From: Campylobacter devanensis | GTDB taxonomy: Bacteria; Campylobacterota; Campylobacteria; Campylobacterales; Campylobacteraceae | Direction of reading: 5' to 3' | NCBI RefSeq assembly: GCF_002139915.1 | Contig: NZ_CP018788.1 | Location: 1,302,001-1,366,000 of the forward strand | Length of the DNA stretch: 64,000 bases | Shown: positions 54,886-64,000 of the stretch, in pieces | Position numbering within the stretch: position 1 is the first letter of the stretch | Layout of the letters: every line of letters starts with the position of its first letter | Position numbers and translations under genes: made by a program | Notes under the pieces: model-generated | Told to the model about the DNA's origin: nothing | Seen by the model: the letters and a program-made list of their open reading frames with translations, nothing else | Database searches by the model: none

Positions 54886-56366
54886 TCAAAGCTTATCATC
54901 AAGCGCCTTTCTATCGATTTTGCCATTAGCATTTAGAGTAAATTTATCCAATCTTATAAATATTTTTGGGATCATATACTCTTGAATTTTTTTACTTAAA
55001 AACTCTCTAATCTTATCTATATCTCTACTAGCTTCATAAAACGCTACAATTTTCTCACAAGTAAATTTACACGCTGAACGCTTGATTTGCGGATGTGAAT
55101 TTAATGCCGCTTCTATCTCACCTAGCTCAATCCTATGACCATTTAGCTTGATTTGAGAATCTAGCCTGCCATAACAGATTAACTCATTATACTCATTATA
55201 AGCTGCAATATCGCCAGTTTTATAAATTGGGTCGTAGAAGTTATTATGAAGTGGATTTTGGATAAATACCTGCGCACTCTTAGTCCTATCGCCATAATAA
55301 CCAAGGCTAAGACTACTACCACGCACGCATAATTCACCTTTGATAAATGGCTGAGTAATAAGGTTATTATCTTCATCAAAAAGTAAAATTTGTGTATTTT
55401 TACACGCTTTGCCAATTGGTAGTAGCTCATCATCACCAAATTCTCTATCACACACATAGTAGCAGCATACATCAGTTATCTCAGTTGGCCCATATAAATT
55501 AGCATAAAGTGCATTTGGCAAGGCTTTTCTCCAGATATTTAACTGACGATTTGGCATTATCTCACCACAAAATAGCACCTTTTTAAGTGTTTTTAGTTCT
55601 TGATGTTCTAACGCTCTTGTATTAGCAAAGTATATTAACACGCTAGGAACCCAAAATATCATCGTAACACCGTGAGTTTTTAAATACTCCACTACCTTAG
55701 CTGGAAAGGCAAATTCAAAAGTAGATAAAAGATGTAAAGTCGCTCCGCATCTAACTGTAGTAAAGATATCTAAAATTGAGTTATCAAAATAAAATGGTGC
55801 TTGATTTACCAATATTTCATCACTTCCAACATCAAAGGTTTTACTAACCCAAAATATATAATCAATCACACTTTTATGGCTGATACTCAAACCTTTTGGC
55901 TCACCTGTGCTTCCGCTAGTAAATAGCACATAAAGCAAGTCAGTATCAATAATCTCAACTCTACTAAGCAGTGATAAATTTAACTCAAAGCTATCAAATT
56001 CATCGCTATAAATCATTGGAATATCATAATTATTAGCACCCAAATCCCTTGCTGTAATAATAAGTGCAGGTTTTAAAATATTTATAATTTTTTGCACTCG
56101 CTCAAATGGCATTTTCTCATCTATAATACTATAAAAATTTCCACTTCTAGCTATGCCAAACATCGCTATAAGCGCTTCGATGGATTTTGGCAAAATTATT
56201 AAAACTGGCTTTTATTTAACCCAAATTCTAAAATCTTGCTAGCCAAAGCGCTACTTTTATGGCTAAATTCAAGATAATTAATACAATTCTTACCGCTTAC
56301 AAATAGTGTTTTATTTGGATATTTTGCTACACTTTTATCTAGAAATTCATAAATATTGCTAATCAT
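54886..56366 (-). pseudogene. amino-acid adenylation (AMP-dependent synthetase) gene with one frameshift
   Basis: The main part (ATG 56193 to stop, 435 aa) lacks a normal N-terminus: FTSGSTGEPKGLSISHKS (P-loop-like A3), YANLYGPTEITD, YKTGDIAAYNEYNELICYGR and the final NGKIDRKA are intact A-domain core motifs. The missing start is found in another frame: from ATG 56366, MISNIYEFLDKSVAKYPNKT runs to a stop near 56198. Adding one base in the CTGGC at 56205-56209 would join both parts as KSPVLIILPKSIEAL, giving 493 residues, a full family length. It resembles DltA/NRPS-like adenylation proteins such as the one in the C. jejuni flagellin glycosylation locus (recalled as Cj1307). A sequencing error cannot be excluded. 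Confidence 0.82.
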
Positions 56367-56384
56367 CACGCTACCTTAAATATC

Positions 56385-56946
56385 TTATTTTTCACTAACA
56401 AACACCCCTTTATTCCAATCAAGTTCATAATCAATAAATGTATAAAGATTTTTACCGCCATTATTTAATAAATCATTAGCTGTAATTCTAAAAGTATCAC
56501 AAGAACCAAGCAGCTTGATATAATAACTATCAAATTTAACTTCCTTTAAAATACTTTCATAAAAGCTATTTAGCATATTTTTTTACCCCAGCAGCACGAA
56601 CATACATCACATAAGTTCTCTTAGTCTCTACGCCATTAGCATCAATATATCCAGCCGTAAAAGGCTTAAAATAGCGATATGGCACTTGCGAGGCTCTTCT
56701 ACATAATGTGCAAATGTAATTCCCATATTGATTACTACATTAAAAAGGCCATTTTCGCATCAAATTTATACATATAACCAAATGGCGAGTAACTCTCAAA
56801 GGCATCGATATTATTAAGATTAGCAAGCATTTTAGCATCCTTGCCCCAAACCATTAATGAATAAATCGGATGAGCTGTACGGCCAAATTCAGGGCGGTTT
56901 TTTAATATCCAGTTAGCTAACGCTCCAGTCGATCCAGATAATAAGC
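56385..56946 (-). pseudogene. 5'-truncated, frameshifted AAC(3)-like N-acetyltransferase remnant
   Basis: On the minus strand, fragments in different frames reconstruct an aminoglycoside 3-N-acetyltransferase-family C-terminus: STGALANWILKNRPEFGRT, HPIYSLMVWGKDAKML, then after one missing A (T4 at 56752-56755) NVVINMGITFAHYVEE, then after another indel near 56690-56697 VPYRYFKPFTAGYID and RTYVMYVRAAGVK, and after one extra A in the A7 run (T7 at 56578-56584) the last 63 codons ending FVSEK. The first third of the gene is absent; sequence unrelated to it abuts the pseudopilin gene. Homologues in flagellin glycosylation loci acetylate sugars, not drugs. Confidence 0.78.
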
Positions 56947-56970
56947 AAATTTACCTTTTAATAGTAAAAA

Positions 56971-57399
56971 TTAATTAAATATTCCGCTACTGCTTAGGGT
57001 GATATCATTATCTATCCACTCTTTAACAGCTGGGATTTTAACTAAAGTTTTGCATAATGGCTCGCTTGAATTACTAGCATCATCAACACTAATAGTATCG
57101 CTTGCGAGCGTGATATTTAGGCAACTTGTCCAAGCTTCGTTTTTATCTAGTGATTTTTTATATGTTGGAGCGAGATTTTCTAGATTGCTTTGAGATTTTA
57201 ATTCACCAGCTGGTAGTTTGCCATTTATAGTGTAATATGCAGTAAGCTGGACGATGGTATCTTTTAGTAAAGTAGCTGATGTTACAGCACTTGCATCATC
57301 CTTAGTAGCAACTAGCCTAGGTACTGCGATACTAGCTAAAATGCCAAGCACCACAATGACAAAGACTAGCTCAATCATTGTAAATGCGCTTCTCATCAC
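56971..57399 (-). CDS. type IV pilin-like/type II secretion pseudopilin
   Basis: 142 residues starting MMRSAFTMIELVFVIVVLGI: a short basic leader, prepilin peptidase site before FTMIELV (Ala rather than Gly at -1), Glu at +5, then one hydrophobic helix and a small globular domain with two cysteines (SCLN and PLCK) that may pair. It may act in a type II-like or DNA-uptake apparatus. It overlaps the end of pyrC by 4 bases, so it is probably expressed with the pyrimidine genes. Confidence 0.88.
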   Translation of the reverse strand: MMRSAFTMIELVFVIVVLGILASIAVPRLVATKDDASAVTSATLLKDTIVQLTAYYTINGKLPAGELKSQSNLENLAPTYKKSLDKNEAWTSCLNITLASDTISVDDASNSSEPLCKTLVKIPAVKEWIDNDITLSSSGIFN

Positions 57400-58676
57400 G
57401 CTACCACATTTGGAAAATCATATACTAATCTTCCAGATTTTATAGTTTTGATTGCAGCACCTTTTAGTTTTTTACCTAGAAGTGGTGAGTTTTGTGATTT
57501 AGATTTGTTTAGCTTTTCATCGTAGAGATATTCAAAATCAGGATCGACAATTGTAATGTCGGCCAAATAACCCTCAGCGATAACTCCTCTATCGTTTAGT
57601 TTTAGTAGTTTAGCTGGATTTAGGCTAGTTAGCTCTACCATCTTATTTAAGCTTATCACCCCATCTCTAACTAAATTTAAAGTAAGTGGAATGAGCGTTT
57701 GAAGGCCTAAAATTCCAAATGGAGCCTTATCAAATTCTCTTTGTTTTTCATCATTATGATGTGGAGCGTGGTCAGTACAGATGATATCTATCACGCCATT
57801 TTTTAATCCATCTCTCATAGCCTCTACATCAGCTTTGGTGCGAAGTGGTGGAGACATTTTGTAATTTGTATCGTAGTTTTCTAGCTCACTTTCATCAAAA
57901 GTAAAGTGGTGCGGGCAGACTTCACAAGTGATATTTATTCCCTCTTTTTTAGCTGTTTCTATTAGTTTTAAACTCCATGCACTACTAACATGAGCTATAT
58001 GGATATGGCCACCTGTGAGTTTAGCTAATAGCATATCACGACTTATCATTATCTCTTCTTGTTCTCTTGGCATACCTTTTATACCTAGTTTCATAGACAT
58101 TAGACCTTCATTCATGTGGCCATTTCTACATAGTGAGCAGTCTTGAGAGTGATTTATGATAAATGAGCCGTGAAACGCTGAATACTCAAGCGCAGCTCTC
58201 ATAACATCGCTAGAGCTAACAGGCAATCCATCATCGCTAAATGCCACGCATCCAGCCTCGCTCATCTCGCCCATCTCAGTAATTCCACCGCCTTTCATTC
58301 CTTTGGTTATAGCGCCAATTGGCATTAAATCTATTAGGCCTCGTTTTTTAGCCTTTTCTATCATATCTCTAGTTATTGTAGCATTATCATTAACAGGATT
58401 TGTATTTGCCATTGGACAACAAGCAGTTACTCCACCAGCTACTGCAGTTTGCGATCCAGTAATAATATCATCTTTATACTCAAACCCTGGATCTCTAAAA
58501 TGCACATGGATATCAATTAATCCTGGCATAACTAATTTGCCATTAGCATCTATTACTATATCAGCAGATGGCTCATCTGTGGTAATAGAGATAATTTTAT
58601 CATCTTGTATTAATATATTTGCTTTTTTACTCTCGTTGGCATTGATTATTGTTCCATTTTTTATTAAAGTTTTCAT
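57396..58676 (-). CDS. pyrC: dihydroorotase
   Basis: 426-residue zinc amidohydrolase of pyrimidine synthesis (type I, PyrC'/PyrX class by length). IDIHVHFRDPGFEYKDDI provides the HxH metal pair; further metal residues in FIINHSQD and IHIAHVSS, and the catalytic Asp in IICTDHAPHH. The start codon overlaps the stop of pyrB. Intact motifs argue it is catalytically active rather than the inactive ATCase-partner type. Confidence 0.95.
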   Translation of the reverse strand: MKTLIKNGTIINANESKKANILIQDDKIISITTDEPSADIVIDANGKLVMPGLIDIHVHFRDPGFEYKDDIITGSQTAVAGGVTACCPMANTNPVNDNATITRDMIEKAKKRGLIDLMPIGAITKGMKGGGITEMGEMSEAGCVAFSDDGLPVSSSDVMRAALEYSAFHGSFIINHSQDCSLCRNGHMNEGLMSMKLGIKGMPREQEEIMISRDMLLAKLTGGHIHIAHVSSAWSLKLIETAKKEGINITCEVCPHHFTFDESELENYDTNYKMSPPLRTKADVEAMRDGLKNGVIDIICTDHAPHHNDEKQREFDKAPFGILGLQTLIPLTLNLVRDGVISLNKMVELTSLNPAKLLKLNDRGVIAEGYLADITIVDPDFEYLYDEKLNKSKSQNSPLLGKKLKGAAIKTIKSGRLVYDFPNVVA

Positions 58677-59608
58677 TATAGCCCTTTTAGATTTTTATAA
58701 ACTATATCTAATATAGCCATACGCACAGCTACGCCATTTTCTACTTGTGATAAGATTGTAGATATGCGTGGGTCATCAGCTACATCGCTATTTAACTCTA
58801 CGCCACGATTGATTGGTCCTGGATGGAGGATTATTACATTTTCTTTTGCTTTTTGCATTCTAGTTTTGCTTAGTCCAAAATATCTGCAATACTCTCTAAT
58901 GCTTGGAAATGGAGTCTCATCATCGCTTCTTTCTAGCTGAATTCTAAGCATTATAATAGCATCGCTTCCACTTACTGCCTCATCCATATCTTTGCAAATT
59001 TCACAACCAAACACCTTAGTATATTGCATCATTTGGGGTGGGCCAAATAGCTTAACTTTTATACCTAATGTTTGCATAGCATAGATATTTGATCTAGCTA
59101 CCCTAGAGTGAGCTATATCACCAATGATTGAAACTGTAAGATTATTAAATGAGCCAAATTTTTCATGTATTGTAAAGAGATCTAATAACGCTTGAGTAGG
59201 ATGCTCATTGCAACCATCTCCTGCATTTATCACACAGCTAGGAGTGCGAGAAGCGACAAATTGTGCTGCACCTGAACTACTATGACGCATTATAAAGATA
59301 TCTGTTTGCATAGATTCTATATTTTTGATTGTATCTATTAGGGTTTCGCCTTTATTGGTGCTTGAGTTACTAGCAGTGAAATTTATAGCATCGCTAGATA
59401 GCCTTTTGGCCGCAATTTCAAAGCTTGTGCGAGTTCTAGTGGAGTTTTCGAAAAATGAATTTACAACCGTTACGCCTTTTAGAAGTGGAGACTTTTTCTC
59501 ATTTTGTAAATTTAGATTTTTATAATCTTTAGCTAGGTTTAAAATTTGATATATATCCTCGGTGGTAAGATCTTTTGTAGAGATGAGATCCTTTTTGGAG
59601 TATGCCAT
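58676..59608 (-). CDS. pyrB: aspartate carbamoyltransferase catalytic subunit
   Basis: 310 residues. Carbamoyl-phosphate site FFENSTRTRTSFEIAAKRL; NAGDGCNEHPTQALLDL is the second hallmark; HPGPINRGVEL near the C-terminus. No pyrI regulatory subunit gene is adjacent. First gene of pyrB-pyrC-pseudopilin; divergent from rho. Confidence 0.97.
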   Translation of the reverse strand: MAYSKKDLISTKDLTTEDIYQILNLAKDYKNLNLQNEKKSPLLKGVTVVNSFFENSTRTRTSFEIAAKRLSSDAINFTASNSSTNKGETLIDTIKNIESMQTDIFIMRHSSSGAAQFVASRTPSCVINAGDGCNEHPTQALLDLFTIHEKFGSFNNLTVSIIGDIAHSRVARSNIYAMQTLGIKVKLFGPPQMMQYTKVFGCEICKDMDEAVSGSDAIIMLRIQLERSDDETPFPSIREYCRYFGLSKTRMQKAKENVIILHPGPINRGVELNSDVADDPRISTILSQVENGVAVRMAILDIVYKNLKGL

Positions 59609-59704
59609 TTTTGCCCCTTTTTTTAATACGATATTTTATCTAGATTTGGCTTAATGGTAGATTTAATTTTGAAATTTTATTCATTTATTTAAATTCAAAT
59701 TTTA

Positions 59705-59733
59705 TTGACAATTTAAGAAAATTTGTATAAAAT
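59705..59733 (+). promoter_or_regulatory. promoter candidate for rho
   Basis: Perfect TTGACA at 59705-59710 with TAAAAT at 59728-59733 (17-base spacer) or TATAAA at 59726-59731 (15-base spacer). A 65-base leader remains before the rho start. A clear -35 is uncommon in Campylobacter. Confidence 0.55.
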
Positions 59734-59798
59734 TGGTTCTTTCAAACTACAATTTTATTCGTTGTACTGCTATTTATTCACTATATTAAAGAGGTCTA

Positions 59799-61127
59799 AT
59801 GGAAAATAAGGAAACTGCTCAACAATCAAACCAACCAACCAAAAAACAACACACACGCACACACACGCCAGTTGATGGCTATAAAATAGAAGAGTTAAGA
59901 CTCCAAGACTTAGATAGCCTAGTAGCAATCGCCGAAGAAGTAGGCGTCCAAAACCCTAGAGAATTTCGCCGCCAAGAGCTAGTATTTGAAATTTTAAAAG
60001 CCCAAACCAAGCAAGGCGGATTTATCTTATTTACTGGAATTTTAGAGATAGTTGAGGGCGGATATGGCTTTTTACGCTCTACTGATGCGAATTTGAGTGA
60101 TTCTGCTAATGATACATATGTTAGCCTAAGCCAGATTAAAAAATTCGCCCTAAGAGTCGGCGATATCATAACCGGACAAGTAAGAGAGCCAAGAGAACAA
60201 GAGAAATATTACGCTCTTTTAAAGATAGAAGCGATAAATTATAAATCCATAGCCGAAGCCAAAGAGCGCCCATTATTTGATAACCTAACTCCGCTATTTC
60301 CAAATCAAAAAATTCAATTAGAATATGATCCAATGAAGCTTACAGGTCGTGTGCTTGATCTTTTCACCCCGATAGGCAAGGGGCAAAGGGGACTTATAGT
60401 TGCCCCACCTAGAACAGGTAAAACTGAGCTTATGAAAGAGCTAGCTCACGGCATTACAAGAAATCATCCAGAAGTTGAGCTAATAGTGCTTTTAATAGAT
60501 GAGAGGCCAGAAGAGGTTACAGATATGCAACGCAGTGTGCGTGGTGAGGTATTTAGCTCTACATTTGACTTACCAGCGTCAAATCATGTAAGGGTAGCCG
60601 AGTTGGTGATAGAAAAGGCTAAAAGGCTAGTAGAGATGGGAAAAGATGTTGTGATATTGCTTGATAGCATTACTCGCCTTGCTAGAGCGTATAACACAGT
60701 AACCCCAAGTAGCGGTAAGGTTTTAAGTGGTGGTGTGGATGCCAATGCCCTTCATAAACCAAAGAGATTTTTTGGTGCAGCTAGAAATATAGAAAATGGC
60801 GGAAGTCTAACGATAGTAGCGACTGCTTTGATCGATACAGGTTCTAGAATGGATGATGTGATATTTGAAGAGTTTAAAGGCACGGGTAATAGCGAAATTA
60901 TCTTAGATCGCACCATTTCAGATCGTAGAATTTATCCAGCTGTAAATATACTCAAATCTGGCACTAGAAAAGATGAATTACTACAAGGTAGCGATGATTT
61001 AGGCAAAATTTGGGCTATACGAAATATTATAGCTACTATGGATGATATAGAGGCTCTTAAATTCCTATACTCTAAAATGTTAAAAACCAAAAACAATAAA
61101 GAGCTTTTAAGCATAATGAATGAATAA
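59799..61127 (+). CDS. rho: transcription termination factor Rho
   Basis: 442-residue RNA-dependent helicase. A Gln/Thr-rich N-terminal extension (1-25), the Rho N-domain ([20 protein letters not shown]), the cold-shock-like RNA-binding domain ([20 protein letters not shown]), Walker [10 protein letters not shown] near 204, and the Q-loop/R-loop region (AFNTVTPSS-type, here [20 protein letters not shown]). Slightly longer than E. coli Rho because of the N-terminal extension. dnaX follows after 9 bases. Confidence 0.98.
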   Translation: MENKETAQQSNQPTKKQHTRTHTPVDGYKIEELRLQDLDSLVAIAEEVGVQNPREFRRQELVFEILKAQTKQGGFILFTGILEIVEGGYGFLRSTDANLSDSANDTYVSLSQIKKFALRVGDIITGQVREPREQEKYYALLKIEAINYKSIAEAKERPLFDNLTPLFPNQKIQLEYDPMKLTGRVLDLFTPIGKGQRGLIVAPPRTGKTELMKELAHGITRNHPEVELIVLLIDERPEEVTDMQRSVRGEVFSSTFDLPASNHVRVAELVIEKAKRLVEMGKDVVILLDSITRLARAYNTVTPSSGKVLSGGVDANALHKPKRFFGAARNIENGGSLTIVATALIDTGSRMDDVIFEEFKGTGNSEIILDRTISDRRIYPAVNILKSGTRKDELLQGSDDLGKIWAIRNIIATMDDIEALKFLYSKMLKTKNNKELLSIMNE

Positions 61128-61136
61128 GGACTAAAT

Positions 61137-62726
61137 TTGAAAGCTTTAGCACTCAAATATCGCCCAAAGAGCTTTGATGAATTGATAGGTCAAGATGTGG
61201 TGGCAAATACGCTATCTCATGCCTTAGATTCTAATAGATTAGGCCATGCGTATCTATTTTCGGGGCTTAGAGGGAGTGGCAAAACTAGTAGCGCTAGGAT
61301 TTTTGCTAAGGCTTTATTGTGTCAAAAGGGTATAAGCGCTCATCCGTGCGAAGTTTGCCCAAATTGTATAATGGCTAATGAAAATCGACATATGGATATC
61401 ATAGAGATGGACGCAGCAAGTCATCGTAAAATTGATGATATCAGAGAGTTAATCGAGCAGACAAAATACTCACCAAGTAGTGCGAGATTTAAGATATTTA
61501 TCATTGATGAGGTTCATATGCTAACCAAAGAGGCCTTTAATGCGCTTTTAAAGACGCTTGAAGAGCCACCTGATTATGTTAAATTTATTTTAGCGACTAC
61601 TGATCCGCTGAAACTTCCAGCTACTGTTTTATCACGGACTCAACATTTTAGATTTCACTCTATTGCTAAGGCTAGTGTGGTGAAGCATTTGGAGTTTATA
61701 TTAAATAAAGAAGGGATTGAATTTGAACCAAGAGCCTTAGAGGTCTTAGCTAGAAGTGGTGGTGGTAGCCTTAGAGATACTCTTACCTTACTTGATCAAG
61801 CTATTATCTACTCACACGAAAAGCTCACGCATAAGGTTGTTGTAGATATGTTAGGACTGCTTGATCCAGCTAAGATCGATGAGATATTTGCAATAATAAA
61901 TTCAAAGGATAAAAATAATCTTTTACAGCTTTTAAATGAGCTTCAAAATTATGATTCTAGCTCAATAATTGATGAATTAATCGAGTATTTAAAGTATAAA
62001 TTTATACACCAAAATGGCGACTTTTCACTTTTGATTTTTGAGAGATTTTTTAGGATATTAAGCGAAGCTAAAGCTATGCTAAATAACTCAGCCGATCCAG
62101 AATTTGTTTTATTTATCACATTATTTATGATGCTTGAGGCATTTAATCTTACAAATATTGATGATGCAATATCATCACTAAAATCTCAATCACCCAATTC
62201 AAATTTATCGCTAAATTCAGTGTCAAATTTAACCTCGCAGCCAACAGAGCAAAACCATTCTAATTTAACATCAGTTAAGCCAAAATCAAAAAATAACTAT
62301 CAACTATTTGTTGATGCCATTTATGATAAAAGCTATGAACTAGGTGTAATTTTTGATGAGTGTGTGAGTTTTAAAGGGTTTAAAGATAACACTTTAAATC
62401 TTGAGTTTGCTATGAGTGATGATCAGCTAATTTTGGCTAGGAAATTTTATAATGATGTAATTTTACCATCTGTTCGTAGTATTTATGGAGAAAATAGCAA
62501 GCTAAATGTACAAAAAAGTGAACCAAAAAAGCAAAGCCCACTTAGCCGTGCTCCAATGCCACCAATAATAGGACAGACTACGCTAAATAAGCAAAATCCA
62601 AATTCAAAACCAACCGACGAGCCAAAAGGATTAGAGGCACTAAAATCATCGCTTAGCCAAGAGGATATGAATTTAAAAGAGTTAAAACGGCTGTTTGGCG
62701 AGCCGCAGATTTTATCAAATAGTTAG
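61137..62726 (+). CDS. dnaX: DNA polymerase III subunit gamma/tau
   Basis: 529-residue clamp-loader ATPase. TTG start (no RBS stronger than AAGGA at 61127-61131). Walker A GLRGSGKT at 43-50; zinc cysteines in LLCQKG and [27 protein letters not shown] is the DExx/SRC region, with LSRTQHFRF as sensor. The C-terminal tau-like portion is short and Ser/Gln/Asn-rich. I see no programmed frameshift A-run like that in E. coli dnaX. Confidence 0.95.
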   Translation: MKALALKYRPKSFDELIGQDVVANTLSHALDSNRLGHAYLFSGLRGSGKTSSARIFAKALLCQKGISAHPCEVCPNCIMANENRHMDIIEMDAASHRKIDDIRELIEQTKYSPSSARFKIFIIDEVHMLTKEAFNALLKTLEEPPDYVKFILATTDPLKLPATVLSRTQHFRFHSIAKASVVKHLEFILNKEGIEFEPRALEVLARSGGGSLRDTLTLLDQAIIYSHEKLTHKVVVDMLGLLDPAKIDEIFAIINSKDKNNLLQLLNELQNYDSSSIIDELIEYLKYKFIHQNGDFSLLIFERFFRILSEAKAMLNNSADPEFVLFITLFMMLEAFNLTNIDDAISSLKSQSPNSNLSLNSVSNLTSQPTEQNHSNLTSVKPKSKNNYQLFVDAIYDKSYELGVIFDECVSFKGFKDNTLNLEFAMSDDQLILARKFYNDVILPSVRSIYGENSKLNVQKSEPKKQSPLSRAPMPPIIGQTTLNKQNPNSKPTDEPKGLEALKSSLSQEDMNLKELKRLFGEPQILSNS

Positions 62727-62733
62727 GAAAATT

Positions 62734-64000
62734 ATGGAAAATATAAGAAATTTCAGCATCATAGCCCATATAGATCATGGTAAAAGCACGCTAGCAGATC
62801 GCATTATAACAGAGTGTGGCGCTGTTGATGAGAGATCTATGAGCTCTCAAGTCATGGATACAATGGATATAGAAAAAGAGCGCGGAATCACTATAAAAGC
62901 GCAATCTGTAAGGCTTGGCTATACACTTGATGGCGAGCATTATATATTAAATTTGATTGATACCCCGGGACATGTGGATTTTAGCTATGAAGTTAGTAGG
63001 AGTTTGGCAAGTTGTGAAGGGGCTTTGCTAGTAGTAGATGCCTCTCAAGGAGTCGAGGCCCAGACAATAGCAAATGTATATATCGCACTTGAAAATAATC
63101 TTGAGATAATTCCAGTAATAAACAAAATAGATCTCCCAGCAGCCGATCCTGATAGAGTTAAAAATGAGATAGAGCATGTTATTGGGCTTGATTGCTCTGA
63201 GGCTTTAGAGGTGAGTGCTAAAAGTGGAGTTGGGATAAAAGAGCTAATAGAGACGATAATTCGCAAGATTCCACCACCAAAAGCGGATTTAAATTTGCCA
63301 CTTAAAGCGCTTATTTATGATAGTTGGTTTGATAACTATCTAGGTGCTTTGGCTCTTGTGAGATTATATGATGGTAGCCTTAAAAAGGGTGATGAAGTCT
63401 ATGTAATGGGAACTGATAAAAGGCATATTGTATTAGATCTGATGTATCCAAATCCTGTTTCGCCTATCAAGACTAATGAGCTAAAAGCTGGTGAGGTAGG
63501 CATAGTGGTTTTGGGGCTAAAAGATGTAGCCAGTGTCAGCGTAGGCGATACCATAACCCTAGCCAAAAATAGGGCCGCAGAGCCAATAGGTGGATTTGAA
63601 AAGGCCAAGCCATTTGTCTTTGCTGGATTATATCCTATTGATACGGATAAATTCGAAGATTTAAGAGATGCTTTAGATAAATTAAAATTAAATGACAGCT
63701 CTATAAGTTATGAGCCTGAAACTTCAGCGGCTCTTGGTTTTGGATTTAGGGTTGGATTTTTGGGTTTATTACATATGGAAGTTGTCAAAGAGAGATTAGA
63801 GCGTGAGTTTAATCTAGATTTGATAGCTACCGCACCGACAGTTACCTATCAAGTAGTATGCACCGATGGAGCTACCATAAATATCCAAAACCCAAGCGAA
63901 CTACCACCAGTAAATAAAATAGAGCATATAAAAGAGCCATATGTCAAGGCTACTATCATCACGCCAAGCGAGTTTTTAGGTAATATCATAACTCTTTTAA
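62734..64000 (+). CDS. lepA: elongation factor 4 (LepA), 3' end cut by window edge
   Basis: Ribosomal back-translocase GTPase; 422 codons of about 595 are present. G1 AHIDHGKST at residues 11-19, G2 region [12 protein letters not shown]3 DTPGHVDF, G4 [10 protein letters not shown], and the LepA-specific [15 protein letters not shown] further on. Domain II starts near 185 ([15 protein letters not shown]). Starts 7 bases after dnaX with AGGA. Confidence 0.97.
   Translation, partial: MENIRNFSIIAHIDHGKSTLADRIITECGAVDERSMSSQVMDTMDIEKERGITIKAQSVRLGYTLDGEHYILNLIDTPGHVDFSYEVSRSLASCEGALLVVDASQGVEAQTIANVYIALENNLEIIPVINKIDLPAADPDRVKNEIEHVIGLDCSEALEVSAKSGVGIKELIETIIRKIPPPKADLNLPLKALIYDSWFDNYLGALALVRLYDGSLKKGDEVYVMGTDKRHIVLDLMYPNPVSPIKTNELKAGEVGIVVLGLKDVASVSVGDTITLAKNRAAEPIGGFEKAKPFVFAGLYPIDTDKFEDLRDALDKLKLNDSSISYEPETSAALGFGFRVGFLGLLHMEVVKERLEREFNLDLIATAPTVTYQVVCTDGATINIQNPSELPPVNKIEHIKEPYVKATIITPSEFLGNIITLL

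Noticed and set aside
56385-56576. A stand-alone 63-residue gene.
   Set aside because: Its sequence continues the AAC(3)-like C-terminus of the fragments just upstream, so it is treated as part of that pseudogene.
58155-58180. CGTGAAAC in pyrC, considered as half of a parS site.
   Set aside because: The other half-site is absent and the sequence is coding.

Overview
This window is a contiguous piece of an AT-rich, densely coded Campylobacter chromosome. The evidence is the long gene run rplU-rpmA-obg-proB-fmt-birA-parA-parB-atp-tol-pal-slyD-fabD-mtnN-ttcA and the miaB/HP0268-like/nusA trio, both of which match the Campylobacter jejuni order as I remember it. Other pointers are AAGGA-type ribosome binding sites, TATAAT-type -10 boxes without clear -35 boxes, poly-G tracts, a c-type (clade II) nitrous oxide reductase cluster, and pseudaminic/legionaminic acid genes for flagellin glycosylation. 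A complete nos cluster excludes C. jejuni itself and suits the C. fetus/hyointestinalis/lanienae or concisus/curvus lineages; the species cannot be fixed by eye.

Layout. 1-5 kb: miaB (cut by the window edge), an HP0268-like gene, nusA and, convergent, uvrA. 5-8.6 kb: a ferric iron ABC transporter (fbpABC type), divergent from a DASS-family anion transporter (8.8-10.5 kb). 10.7-21.2 kb: the nitrous oxide respiration operon, namely a beta-propeller gene of unknown role, nosZ, then nosB-D-G-C1-C2-H-F-Y-L and a small exported protein, mostly joined by 4-8 base overlaps. 21.3-40.2 kb: one long leftward block with tRNA thiolation, methylthioadenosine nucleosidase, fabD, slyD, the Tol-Pal system, F1 and b/b' subunits of ATP synthase, chromosomal parAB, birA, fmt, proB, obg and ribosomal proteins L27 and L21. 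40.4-41.4 kb: a dihaem cytochrome c peroxidase. 41.8-44.0 kb: a DsbC-like isomerase, pseF and a TIM-barrel enzyme. 44.4-45.8 kb: exbB-exbD-tonB. 46.0-52.5 kb: pseI, legI, legG, ptmE, ptmF, legF, ptmA. 52.8-54.8 kb: a chemoreceptor with a nitrate/nitrite-sensing-type domain. 54.9-56.9 kb: a frameshifted amino-acid adenylation gene and a 5'-truncated, multiply frameshifted AAC(3)-like acetyltransferase remnant. 57-59.6 kb: a pseudopilin gene with pyrC and pyrB. 59.8-64 kb: rho, dnaX and the start of lepA.

How the genes work together. NosZ reduces N2O in the periplasm. NosG/NosH and the two monohaem cytochromes probably carry electrons from menaquinol, while NosD/F/Y/L mature the copper site. 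Two TonB/Tol-type energy-coupling sets are present: tolQRA with tolB-pal for envelope integrity, and exbBD-tonB for TonB-dependent uptake. PtmA, PtmF and PtmE make the GDP-linked precursor for legionaminic acid; LegG, LegI and LegF finish CMP-legionaminic acid. PseI and PseF are the last condensing and activating steps for pseudaminic acid; the other steps of both pathways are not in this window.

Most unusual points: alternative RNA pairings between nosZ and nosB; two unfamiliar exported proteins flanking the nos genes; a NosL and a TtcA each lacking an expected metal-ligand cysteine; a G9 tract between legG and ptmE; and a decayed adenylation/acetyltransferase module. No CRISPR array, tRNA, rRNA or insertion sequence was recognised.
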